Source: Datisca glomerata (lineage: Eukaryota > Streptophyta > Magnoliopsida > Cucurbitales > Datiscaceae). From it: a stretch of 64,000 nt of DNA. The position numbers and the translations under genes are program-made. The stretch spans positions 496,001-560,000 of the forward strand of contig QANY01009317.1 of the NCBI GenBank assembly GCA_003255025.1. The letters are read 5' to 3'. Position 1 is the stretch's first letter, and each line of letters opens with the position of its first letter. The notes under the pieces were generated by a model that was given only the letters and a program-made list of their open reading frames with translations, was not told the origin of the DNA and did no database searches. This document shows, piece by piece, positions 21,241 to 32,042 of this stretch.

Positions 21241-21392
21241 GATTTACTTGATCATCTGCTAATATATTCATCATTTATTATGTCAGGTATTGAGGTTATT
21301 GAATATAGACATATTACTACTAGAAGAATTACTTTTAAATAATCTACTCATGGCTCAACTAACTAAATTATTATTATTATTGAGAATTTCAT
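21241..21392 (-). repeat. Inverted copy of the pararetrovirus gene start
   Basis: The reverse complement of this segment matches 21851-22003 nearly base for base, including AGTTGAGCCATGAGTAGATT and the first codons of the polyprotein (ATG at 21351 on the minus strand). The two arms face outward from a 460 bp centre that holds the primer-binding site. This is a head-to-head rearrangement, common in integrated caulimovirids. Confidence 0.9.
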
Positions 21393-21445
21393 CTTAATAT
21401 GCCCTATCTTAATTACACAATTTTTATGATTAATTCTGCGCATTT

Positions 21446-21458
21446 TGGTATCAGAGCC
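21446..21458 (+). other. Primer-binding site complementary to initiator tRNA-Met
   Basis: TGGTATCAGAGCC is the standard methionine-tRNA priming sequence used by caulimovirids and plant LTR elements. It lies 433 bases upstream of the movement-protein start and in the same direction, which fits the viral map. Confidence 0.85.
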
Positions 21459-21850
21459 AAGCCTGGTGGGGATAATACTATTCATTTACTGTTTCTACTT
21501 CAATTTCTGCATAATTAATCTGTTCACCGCCTACTATGGCTAGTTATTGATATTATTGTTGCTTATTTGTTTACATGGATAATTGCTTTTGCATAATCTC
21601 ACTCTCCGCCCAATTGGCTGGTTATTCTTATAATTAATTATTTCTCTATATTATTTGTTTACTTAATATGTGAATTTGTTTATCAGAGGCTGACGTACCA
21701 GCTTCTATTTGGTTAGCTTCAAGGACCTAGGTAAGACCTCCTATATACATAAATCCTAAAGGTAAGGTGGTTGTAGAGGTGGAAGGGAGAAGAATGAAGT
21801 CTAATAGGAGGTTGTAAAAGTCACAACAATGTTAGTAATACAATACAGTA

Positions 21851-22003
21851 CGAAATTCTCAATAATAAGAATAATTTAGTTAGTTGAGCCATGAGTAGAT
21901 TATTTAAAAGTAATTCTTCTAGTAGTAATAGGTCTACAATAACCTCAAAACTTGACATAATCAATGATGAACATATTGAATTAGTAGATGATCAAGTAGA
22001 TAA
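21851..22003 (+). repeat. Direct-orientation arm of the pararetroviral inverted repeat
   Basis: Matches the reverse complement of 21241-21392. It carries the leader end and the first 37 or so codons of the polyprotein. Confidence 0.9.
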
Positions 22004-22766
22004 TAGGGTATGGAATATACCTAAAATCCTCAATAAAAATATTTATAAATCAACATGGTATATTGCTTCCATCAAGCCTCAGCATCATGTAAAAACAATT
22101 AAAAAAAATATATGCTCTTGGGAAAGAACATGAAACCCGTCAATTATTTTCCTCTGATACAATAAAACACCATATTCAAGAAGAATATTCATTCATTTTG
22201 GTTTAGTCCATATTGGAGTGAAACCATTCACAAGAAGAGTCCTAAATACCTCTGTCTTACTAGCCTTGCGAAATGCAAGATTTATAAATTTTAATGATAG
22301 TATCTTAGGATTAATTGAATCATCACTCTGTAATGGTCCAATCCATTTTGATTGCTTCCCAGATCTGTCTATTAGTTTAGCAGATCCCTATATTTTAAAA
22401 TCTTTAACTTTGAATATTAAAACTAGTTGTTATCAAGTCCTAGAAAGCACCCAACCCCTAACTTTAATCTTTAGAATTCATTACAAAGTTACCAAAATAA
22501 ATATGAATTTCCATACTATCAATAGGAGTCTGAAGAATCAAACTCTATTGATTCAATCTAACCAAAGTAATGCTAATATTAGAGTTCCTAAAATAATTAG
22601 GTGGTCTGATATTAATTTGCCTTCAAATTGGCTTTTAACTAATGAGAGTCAACCTATTCCAATTCAAAGACCAATTGAGGATGTAGATTACATCCAGCAG
22701 TACATGGATGGTACTGTTAAAATTAACTTTCAATCATCTTCTAGTTCTAGTCCACAAATTCAGTAG
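21891..22766 (+). pseudogene. Caulimovirid movement-protein-like domain, broken
   Basis: The first ATG after the leader is at 21891. The frame runs to a stop at 22131-22133 and resumes in the same frame from about 22170 to a TAG at 22764-22766. Between about 22100 and 22200 the homologous reading lies in another frame, so two compensating frameshifts are present. The central block (22200-22480) has the hydrophobic pattern of the 30K-type viral movement protein domain, which in plant viruses enlarges plasmodesmata for cell-to-cell spread. Assignment is by pattern to petuvirus-like elements. The copy is not functional as it stands. Confidence 0.7.
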
Positions 22767-23497
22767 TATAGTCAGTCTAGTATCCCTAGGAATTCCTTTT
22801 CCGAATCATCCATTAATAATAATCAAAATCTTAGGATTCAACAATTAGAACAAGAATTCGAAATTTTACAAATTAAAAATTTAAGAGTTAAAGGCATAGC
22901 CATAAGTTCTCATGTTAGTCAACCAGTCTTTGATAATAAATCTGAACAATCTGACGAAGTTGAAGCACCCACTGAATTGGATTTCCAAGGAAACCTTCAT
23001 CCTTTTAATCCCCAATTCTTAGTCCTGAATATAGGAACCCTGAGTCAAGAATATAAACCAGATTGGGAAGGTCTCACCCAACACAATGACGACCCAGCCA
23101 ATCTAGAAAGTCATAATAGGTTCAGAGATTCGTATAATATGGATCAAAGAAAAATCATACTTGCTGAATGGAAGACATTCATGCAAGAATTCAGAGTTGA
23201 TATATTTTTCCTTCATTATATTGAAGATATGTATGAGAAAAATATCAAAGTAATTTCAAAGTATAAATAGGTTAAGGAAGACTCTAGTGTAGTATCTACT
23301 AGTCATCCTCCTCCTGAAAAAAATTATGTTTAATCATAAAAATTCTTTTATCACTGCTTCTCTTTTCGAAATTGCAAAGTAAGAAGAACCAAACAAAAAA
23401 GTAGTTGAACAACTCAATTACACTTATAAGAGTCTAATTACAATAGGAAAACAATTAGACAAAATTGAAAATAAAGATGATATTCTTAATAACACAT
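22767..23497 (+). pseudogene. Downstream part of the pararetroviral polyprotein, broken
   Basis: After the stop the same frame continues through a Gln/Asn-rich stretch to the open segment 22977-23270, which is in frame with the movement-protein domain. A stop at 23268-23270, a further short open stretch and another frameshift near 23330 follow. Then the frame runs into the copia LTR at 23498. By position it lies between the movement and capsid regions. I do not recognise a named domain in it. Confidence 0.55.
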
Positions 23498-24222
23498 TGT
23501 TTTTGCTCTCTCAAAAAATAAAAAATAACACTACTAACCATACTATTTTGCATTGATTTATATACAGAGGGTGACAATTTTCTAATACAAAATACTACCC
23601 CTTCATACTAGTGCACGTATAAGACGGTTCCCCTTCAATGGGACTACCACAACACCTCAGCTAGGGGTGTTCACGGTTCAGTTTGGTCGATTTTTTTACG
23701 AAAAATCGAATCGAATTGAAACTTTGGTTCGACAATAAAACGAAAGCCGAACTATGAGTGCTAAAAGAACTCAACCAAGCCGTGAGTTGTGGTTCGGTTC
23801 AGTTTGATTTTTCGGTTCAATATTATTAATTAAAAATAAGTTTTAAATAATGTTTTAATGATATTATTGAAAAAAATATAAAATCAAAAATTTGTTTCGA
23901 TTCGGTTCAATTTTATATGAATTATATATATAAAAAAATTAATTTAATGTTTCGGTTTGGTACGGTTCGGTTTGAAATTCATCAAAAATTCTGAACCGAA
24001 CCGAAACTTCGGTTCGGCCAAAAAATCGAACCAAACACATATAAAGAACAGACCGAACCGGTCATTTTCGGTTCAGCTCGGGATAATTTTGAACACCCCT
24101 AACCTCAGCAAGTAAACTGCCAGAGCAGTTTATGGCAGTTGAGAGACAGACAATTTCTATCTGTTAACTGGCCAATAATTAAAGTAGACATATGACAAAA
24201 ATTATATCTCTATCCAGATCGG
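23498..24222 (-). repeat. Left (3') LTR copy of the deleted copia, partial and interrupted
   Basis: Matches 26366-26650 (TGTTTTTGCTCTCT start; CAGAGGGTGACAATTTTCTA; TTATGGCAGTTGAGAGACA; GGCCAATAATT). It is split by the 440 bp hAT insertion and ends at CCAGATCGG where the RT fragment begins, so the outer part of the LTR is deleted. Confidence 0.85.
23662..24101. mobile_element. hAT-type MITE with perfect 8 bp target duplication
   Basis: Terminal inverted repeats TAGGGGTGTTCA (23662-23673) and TGAACACCCCTA (24090-24101) are perfect. They are flanked by the direct 8 bp repeat ACCTCAGC at 23654-23661 and 24102-24109, the size typical of hAT transposition. The undisturbed LTR at 26517-26530 shows the site without the insertion. 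The interior is rich in CGGTTCGGTT/AACCGAACCG blocks, with no coding capacity. Confidence 0.92.
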
Positions 24223-24510
24223 GTGTATAGCTGCAATAGCAGTCAACATTCTAGTAGAAGTGATCATTATCACTAGAGAATAGGTATCAAAGAAATATAT
24301 ACCTTCCTTTTTTCGGTAACCTTTAGCTACCAACCGAGCTTTGTACTTGTCAATCAGACTATCAACTCTAAGTCTTCTTTTAGAAATCCATTTACAGCCT
24401 ATCAATTTATTCCCTAGTGGGAGATCAACCAACATCCAAGTATTATTTTGCAAAGAAGCTTTTAGGTTTGACATTGCCTCTTTATAGGTTTGAGGTTCGG
24501 CTTGCGTCAA
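24202..24510 (-). pseudogene. Copia RT N-terminal fragment
   Basis: Reads EPQTYKEAMS, NTWMLVDLPLGNKLIGCKWI, DKYKARLVAKGYRKKEGIYF and TSTRMLTAIAAIH, the well-known start of copia RT (W-x-L-V-x-L-P, K-A-R-L-V-A-K-G). It then runs into LTR sequence. The active-site domain is gone. Confidence 0.9.
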
Positions 24511-25029
24511 GTATGTTAGAAACTCTTATCCAAATGAGGTACTTATTCTAGCTTATTTTTTTATTGTAAGCTCAAGTTCTAATTCTTCATCAATCTGAGC
24601 AATAGATGAATTCTTTTCTATACCTCATTTGACAGGCAGATTGTGTATTCCTTCCTTAAATGGAAACCCATTCTAAAAAAATTCAGCATTAATAGACTCC
24701 AGTTTAATGTTGGTACTTATATCAACATTTTCTGACCTAATCACCAAAAATCTATATGCATCATTGTTTAATGCGTATACAATGAAAACACAATCTACAA
24801 TCGTGGGTCCAAGCTTGACTCTCTTAGGTAATAATACTTGTACATTTGTGAGACACCCCTACACTTTTAAAATTTTACAGGAAGGTAACTTCCTTTACCA
24901 TACTTCATAAGATGACTTGTTAGTCTTCTTATGTGGAATCCTGTTAAGTATGGTGTTAGCCAAAAGTAAGGTCTCCCCCTACAAATTGTGAGGTAACCCA
25001 AAATTGTTCAACATGCAGTTCATCATGTC
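24511..25029 (-). pseudogene. Copia integrase C-terminal region, degenerate
   Basis: No long frame survives, but between the integrase core and RT short minus-strand stretches recall the integrase tail (for example the reverse complement around 24730-24900, with a G-x-x-x-x-x-x-A-Y-x-(L/F)-x pattern). It is called mainly from its place between two recognisable domains. Confidence 0.5.
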
Positions 25030-25570
25030 TTTCAGAGTTTTATTTTTCTTTTCAGCCACCCTATTTTGTTGAGTCGTACAGTAGTCTGATGCACTATGCC
25101 ATGATGAGCACAAAATTCAGATAGCGTGGTGAAGTCATATTCTCTACCTCGATCAGATCTAAGCACCTTAATCTTCTTTCCAAGTTGATTTTCAACTTTA
25201 AACTTGTATGCCTTAAACATATTCAAAGTCTCATATTTTGAATGCAACAAGTAGATATAGCAGAATTTACTATGATCATCAATAAATGTTATAAAAAAAT
25301 TATGCCTCCTTTACTAGGTGAATATTTCATATCATATAAATCACTATGTATTAATCCAAGTAATTCACTAGTTCTTTCTACATGTTTAAATGATTTTCTA
25401 ATGATTTTGGATTCAACACATATTTCACATTTACATCATTTTTCTATGTCAAATTTTAATAATAGACCTAAGTTCATCATCATTTGCATAGATTTAATAT
25501 TTACATTACCTAATCTAGCATGCCACATATCATATAGCTCAACAATATAAGCAGAAGTCTCACCAAGAGA
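25030..25570 (-). pseudogene. Copia GAG-pre-integrase and integrase core
   Basis: Minus-strand reading gives LYDMWHARLGNVNIKSM (pre-integrase H-x-R-L-G-H motif), then C-x-C-E-I-C. Next are LLGLIHSDLYDMK and FITFIDDHSKFCYIYLL (first and second regions of the D,D-35-E core), then KIKVLRSDRGREYDF with VHQTT. Stops and small frameshifts break it. Integrase would insert the cDNA copy of the element. Confidence 0.85.
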
Positions 25571-26133
25571 TCCGCTATCGTTATGTCTTTTTGCTTATGC
25601 ATCAAGTAAATTTTGAATTCCTTCCATCACGGTGCTAGTTTCTCGATCATTGCAACCACTTGAAATCATTCACTGATGTCATCCTCGTTAGTCAACTCAT
25701 TAAATAAGATATGGAGTTTTCAACTTGGTTGACGACCATGTTTTTGTCATCCATAAGATATTACAGAAACCTCCCAACAATGAATTTCTTTGTCCCACCA
25801 TCCTCGGTCTTGTACTTCTTTTCCAACACTTCCCATAATTCCTTTGACGTCTTGAATGATGAGTACACGTTACATAGACTGTCCATCAGGCCGTTCGAGA
25901 TGTAATTTTGATAGAGAAAGTCAGAGTGCATCCATGCTTCCTTTGTAAATATCACCTCCTTATTCTACTTGTCCTTTGGAGTAACATGATATTCCTCCCT
26001 CCAAATATGTGTCAGATTTAGAGTTTTTAGATAACATACCATCTTTTGTTGCCATCTCTTAAAATCTTCTCCTTTGAATTTTTCTGGTTTCTCAGCGTGA
26101 GGCACTATCTTGACAGTAACAATTGGTTGCTCC
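25571..26133 (-). pseudogene. Copia gag, degenerate
   Basis: Probable ATG at 26133 (reverse strand) reading MEQPIVTVKIVPHAEKPEKF, then GEDFKRWQQKMVCYLKTLNL. After a TAG near 25958 comes AWMHSDFLYQNYISNGLMDS and FKTSKELWEVLEKKYKTED. These are the N-terminal UBN2-type gag blocks of copia elements. The zinc knuckle region (25590-25760) is not readable. Confidence 0.85.
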
Positions 26134-26365
26134 ATTGAATTCGTCTTTAGAATGTTAAAACTGAAGAAGGATAGAACAACTTCGAATGGAAATGCTTATA
26201 ATGAACAAGAAATTACGGACTCAAAGATAACAATACGAGGAATTTACAAACTCAAAAAAGAAAATTACAAGACCCAATTAAAATGGTAGAGGCTTGCCAA
26301 AGCAATGACTTAAAGAATGACTTAAAAGACTATATTTTCTTTCCCCACAACATAGACGAACACAC

Positions 26366-26907
26366 TGTTTTTGCTCTCTAGAAAAATAAAAAATAACACT
26401 CCTGACCATACTATTTTGTATTAATTTATATACAGAGGGTGGTAGTTTTCTAATACATAAAACTACCCTCTTCATATCAGTAACGTAGAAAGTAGTTCCC
26501 CTTCAATGGGAACTACCATAACACCTCAACAGGTAAATTGCCAGAGTAGTTTATGGCAGTTGAGAGACAACCAATTTCTTTCTCTTAACTGGCCAATAAT
26601 TACAATAGACATGTGGCAAAAATTAGAGATATATCCAGACCGGATCAGGTGGTGCCGAGTCAGACGGGCAGATGTCGACAGCGACGCTCTCGCATGTGTG
26701 AAATACTTGTGTGTCATCTAAGTCCTCACTCCCTCACAAAATGTGAGGTGCCCCTTGGAGCCATGCCTCAAGGACTAAGGTAGGGACTTACTAGCCACAT
26801 TTTCATATTTGTCTAAGCAATGTGAGATTGACTTTTTAGCTACCCACTACTTTTCCTTATCATTCACACACTTAGTTTTACTCTCATAAACCCCCAAAGC
26901 TCCAACA
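26366..26907 (-). repeat. Right (5') LTR of the deleted copia
   Basis: In plus coordinates it starts TGTTTTTGCTCTCT and probably ends CCAAAGCTCCAACA, giving element-orientation ends TGTTGGAGC and AAAAACA. The part 26366-26650 is duplicated in the left LTR. The outer boundary is inferred from the TG...CA rule only. Confidence 0.65.
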
Positions 26908-29854
26908 ATTAGATCACCACTTTGTGTAATAGCTACGAGCTTAGCCCAGACTAATTATTTAAAAAATAATCATACGATATTAGTCTATGTCCATCATGGA
27001 TACATTAGTGTTAATATAAGAAAAATAATTAGAACACTAGAAGATTGAATCATTTGACATGGATTCTGTGGCATTCCTAGTCCTCTAGCCACCACATGAT
27101 CTTACAATATATAGTAGAGTCTCCCCCAAGGCAAAATACAAGTAGTCAAACTTTTAACATCATTTTACAACAAATTGAATCTTAGTTTATACTTTGACCG
27201 CAGTAGTGGGTGACCGACGTGGCTCTTCATCTGTATTGGCAAGGGACAAACAGCCATTCGATCGCGACGGTAAAGAGTTGCGGCCATTGGCATCACTTAC
27301 TCTAGGGATAAAAAACCTTAGGGTAGTTTTACAGTACACGGGTGTTTTCAAACCCGTGACTAGTGTGGGCTGCAGGCTTTTAGCCCGCAGCTCAGCAGCC
27401 ATTCGGTTTACAAAAAATAATAATATGGGCTGCGGGCTGAAGACCCGCAGTAATTAAGGAGAAGTTGGGGGCTTTAGCCAGCAGCAATAAGTTCTAATAT
27501 TTTTTTTTTCATAAATGATAGTAAATAGTAATTTCTACACTTCTAATTAAAATTTTATTAAACTTTCTAATTATTTAGATTTCTGGAAGTTTTAATTTTT
27601 TTATTTAAATCTTTTTTCATTAGTCTTATTTACCTTTAGTTTGAAATTGACATCAAGATTTACAATTATTTTACGACATTAAATACTAATTCATTAAATT
27701 CTAATCATTCATAGTCATAAATAGTAACCCATAACAACCGGGATTTTACAACTAATTTAAAAATTACTCTCTCCTAAACAAAAATAACAACAATTAAAAC
27801 TAAAAAAACTAAAAAAATTATCAAATCATCTCCTCTCTAAAAAATCTTCACACTCGCAATCTCTTATCCCTAACCTCTTATTCACCATAATCAAATCTAA
27901 AAGAACTCTTTTGACGACAGTAAATCTTTTCCGACAGCACGAAGCTACCATGTGGGAGAAAAAAAATTTTGTCAAAGGGGAGAAATTGACATTATTACAT
28001 TTCTTACCTGACGTTTCAGAGACTTTCATCGCCACAAATTAATCTCTGATTTCATTTAAAAGGAGAATCAATTCTGACACCTCCTCCTATAATATATGGA
28101 TACATAAATTAAGAATCTTAATTAGAATAGAATTTTTATATATAAACTACATCAATAGACAACAAGAGGGAAAAAAACTTCAGAAGCAACAGACAAACAA
28201 AATGAAGGACAATATCCATGAATTAATCAAGCAATGTTAATATGTATTAACAAGTAAATGGCATGATTTGTAATTAACATCGAATTCGTTTGAGTGTCAA
28301 CATGTATTAACATGATTAAATATGTGTAATTTATCTATATTTAACTATATATTAACATGAAAATAATATATATTATCGATGTCAATGTGTATTTATACTG
28401 ATTATCATACTTTGTTAAACGATATAAATTTTATCTTTTAATGATCCAATATCAATTAACACAAGTATAATGTCATTATATATTAACTAGACCTATTCTC
28501 AATGTCAATTTTTATTAACACCCAAAACGTGAATACCTTTATGATGAATAAAATCATGTAAAACATGTATGTAAGTTTTTCATTCCATAAATATAATAAA
28601 GGAAGTAAGAACGGTTAAAATAATTATAAAAAAATCAAAATCTCTTTCTCACCTAAAAACAATAAATTTTTAATTTTTTATAGAAAAAAGAAAAATCAAA
28701 ACCATAAAAACAATCGAAAATTTGCCTTAAAACAAATTATTACCTTAAATAAAGGAATTCAAAAAATTACCTAAAATTATTGAAAAAAAAAAGAAATAAA
28801 TTGACAATAAATAGGGATAGGAAGTTACCTTAACTATAACGATATTGCTATGAAAAAATAGCTGAAATAAAACTGAAAAAAAAAACTCATCACTAAAAAT
28901 TACAATTTCTTAAACCGAAGCACATTTTCCTATTAAATTATATTTAATGAAATTTTCCTAAGTCCGCATTTAATGTGGTTTTGGTTAGATTTTTAAAAAT
29001 TTATATTCAAGAGATAAAAAATTTGGTATGATTAGAGAAAAACTATTTTGGGAAGTGTAAATCTATTTTAGGGGTTATGTTATTAAATGGTTTTATTGAT
29101 TTCAGAGAGAGAAATATTTTTTCCAAATTTGTATTTAATGGGATGTAAATTCTTTTTTTTTTGTATCAGTTATAAATGATTTGTATACACATAACGAAAG
29201 GTGTTATGGTATGTATAATTACTCCGGCTAATATTATTGCCAGCATCATTTCAACTGTAATGCTAAAAGGCCCAAACTTTAGTTCTAGAAGAAAGCATCT
29301 TGATAGTTCTTAAAGTCATGGATCTCAACATTGTGTTAAGGGTTAATTCTATTTCACCATTGATGGAGTACCTCTGATGACAAGAGTGGTCTGAAAAGGT
29401 AGGAGAAAATGCATGTGTATGATGATCATGAGAATGTCATTGCATAAACATCCAGGGGTATTATATCTGGAAAAAAATAAGACAACTAAGAAAGATACTT
29501 AGTTTCTAAATGAGCTTATCTCACACTATGTTTGGGAAGAGAAATGGGTGAAACAAGATAAGATAGAGAATCAACCTTTTAGGATATAGGAAAGGGAAGA
29601 AAATGAAAAATGATTAGAAAGCTGCAAATACAACACCACATAAGAAAAAAATGGTTAACCTAGAAGGTGCTGGTTGTAACTTCTATGTAGTTGAAGGGCA
29701 TAGGAAGAAATAAATCACCAACTATCACGCTTGGTGTGCTAATAGAGGCATGCTTCTTAATATAGTTTGTTTTAAGATTAATTCAATTTTGATCCCTAGA
29801 CACACATCGATGTCATATGCAGGGTTGCCTCAGTTGTCAAAAGTCAAATGATGA
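26908..29854. other. Intergenic DNA, no gene seen; hairpin cluster at 27.34-27.45 kb
   Basis: AT-rich sequence with no convincing coding region. A short GC-rich island (27190-27480) with three hairpins is listed separately. The rest, including 28000-29200 with many polyA/T runs, shows no recognised element. Confidence 0.4.
27337..27450. repeat. Three successive GC-rich hairpins
   Basis: Stem-loops at 27337-27358 (CACGGGT...ACCCGTG), 27369-27391 (GCTGCAGGCT...AGCCCGCAGC, one mismatch) and 27430-27450 (CTGCGGG...CCCGCAG) in AT-rich surroundings. The last two share the CTGC(G/A)GGCT stem. They look like sub-terminal repeats of a DNA transposon, but no terminal repeat was found. Confidence 0.6.
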
Positions 29855-32042
29855 TATTGGAAACGCGGGGCTCGCACGGCGGAAGCGTGGGGCTTTTAAA
29901 AATTTATTAAAACCAAATCTTTTTCGATAAAACGAAAACAAACGTGACACTACAGTTTCTAAAATAAAATATTTTATTGAAAACTCTTTTTCAATCAGAT
30001 CCATTATATAATTATATATTAAATCAAAGACATACATGGATATAAAATATATACGTCTTGTAGTCCAATCAAGCCTCATTGCAATACTACGATCGTGATA
30101 TCCCACGAATGACAGACTTTAAGATCCACATCACGATCTTTCAACTCAATCCTCAAACACACTAAGACGTGCGTGGGCACGTACAATACATCAATAATAA
30201 TTTTATGTCTTCATATGTACTCAAACATTATATCTAGAGATTTTAGAGAAGGATTAATTTTTGTGAGACAAAACACTGTGAGCAAAAACAATTGATTAGC
30301 TCACACAGCTTTAGACTAATTACTTAATCTCAGAGAGTTTCACCCTCATAGCAACTACATAGTTATAAACTAATTCAAGCACTGAGGCCAACAGAATAAT
30401 ATTAATATATATTTTAAAGGTCAAGGCACATCAGATTTTTAGGGATATACACAAAATAATATATTAATTACAAATGTGCCATTACATTGGGACCCACTGT
30501 AATTGTACACCATTAAAGTGTCACACGGCACTATAGTGTGCCGTGAGGTGTCACAGTGCATCACAACACTGTAGTGTCGTGAGGCACTACAGTGTGCTAC
30601 GTGTCACTATAGTCTCACGTAGTACTACAATAGTTCATGCCAATCTTTGATACTCAATCAGTGATTGATATATAGCAATCCAACGTGTCACATGGTAATT
30701 TCTGTAAATTTATTATTTATTTTAATAAGATAAATATATAGATATCAGTTAATTCAGAATTAACTTATCTGATTATCCCTATCAGCTAGTTTATATATTA
30801 GTTCACAAATAACAGATTTAGTTGATTTAAATTTTAAATTATTATCTAGTACTAATTTAACATTATCTAATTTTACAAATTATATATACCGTCTCACTTA
30901 TCGATAATTACAAAATTAATCGATATAATTATTTATTTGTAATTTTTGAAAAATACTATAAATAATGTTATTAATTAATTCTTAATTAATTAATCATGCA
31001 TAATTATCTCATAATTATGTACTTACACCAAAATATAATTCATTTTACAAGTTTGTCCTTTTCTCATGACCTGGAATATTCATACCCTAGACTGTTTAGT
31101 TCTGAAGTGCCTTGTGGACCACAGACCCATAATCTTAAGCTCTAATAAACCAGATTATTAATTAAATGCTTTAATTAAATAATATTATTTATTAGTTCCA
31201 TTATTACTCTACTATAAATATGAAATTGTACTCTTAGAGATTACAAAATATATTTGCAGAGTATTCTCATGTAGTCCATTGATATAATCATTTCATGTAG
31301 TTTTATCCTCCAATTATTGGTTTGTAAATTAAAACTGGTCAAAATTATCATTTTACCCTTCTAACTACCTCTTGATCTTTAAATAAAATTAATTCACTAG
31401 TGAATGACTAATTTATAATCGTATTATAAATTTGAGTTCGATAACCATTCAGTTTCAGAATTAACACTTAATGGAACCAATATACGATTTGTTAGGAAAA
31501 CTTGGATTCTAAATATTGTAAGATTATGTTCCCAGTCATTCATACCACTGAATCTCCAAAATAAAAGTCATTACATGCATATGAGTTCATGACTATTAAG
31601 GATTCAAATTGATTTACATATGATCATCAAATTGATATGTATGAAGTCTTTATGATAAACATCAAGTTAATAAAGATATAAATTCACATTGGTCCTATCA
31701 TATATAATCTTATTATATAAAATACATTCACTAAGATGTTTGTCCACATCAATGATCCGGATTTAGATCACATGCATTCATAATGCTTAGTGAACCGTAC
31801 TAGCAATCATTCATTAAAGATTACATACTTTAAAATGTTGCTGATAATTTTATTCATTATCTATGATCTTAATCCTCTCGTACTTACACAAGATCATAGT
31901 TTCATTAAGGAATATGAAATTTTCAGATATTCTATAAATTATTTAATAATGATTTAAAAAAATGATTATAAGAAAAATGTACTTGCATTAAATTTCATAT
32001 TAAAATGTCAAAAAATATGCTTTGAGGGCACTACACCCAACA
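29855..32042 (-). mobile_element. Copia LTR 1 (3' LTR of defective element 1)
   Basis: In plus coordinates it begins near TATTGGAAACGCGGGGC and ends GGCACTACACCCAACA. It matches the reverse complement of the plus LTR at 14694-16704 and the two LTRs to its right. The first TG dinucleotide is mutated or shifted. Confidence 0.85.

Larger units (their letters stand above)
21148..23497 (+). mobile_element. Endogenous pararetrovirus (caulimovirid) 5' fragment
   Basis: Contains a methionine-tRNA primer-binding site, a leader and then, in one frame (with stops), a movement-protein-like domain followed by a further polyprotein segment. This is the order found at the 5' end of petuvirus- and florendovirus-like caulimovirids. 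Reverse transcriptase and the remainder are absent because a copia LTR begins at 23498. An inverted duplication of the start of the polyprotein lies at the left edge. The sequence is broken by stops and frameshifts and is a genomic fossil. Confidence 0.75.
23498..26907 (-). mobile_element. Internally deleted Ty1/copia element (minus orientation)
   Basis: On the minus strand the order is LTR (26907-26366), gag (about 26133), integrase (25570-25030), first part of RT (24510-24230), then directly a partial LTR (24222-23498). The second half of RT and all of RNase H are missing: the RT frame stops at the conserved A-I-x-x-I-H just before the D-V-K-T-A-F block and joins LTR sequence. A hAT MITE is inserted in the left LTR. 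No target duplication could be confirmed. Confidence 0.8.
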
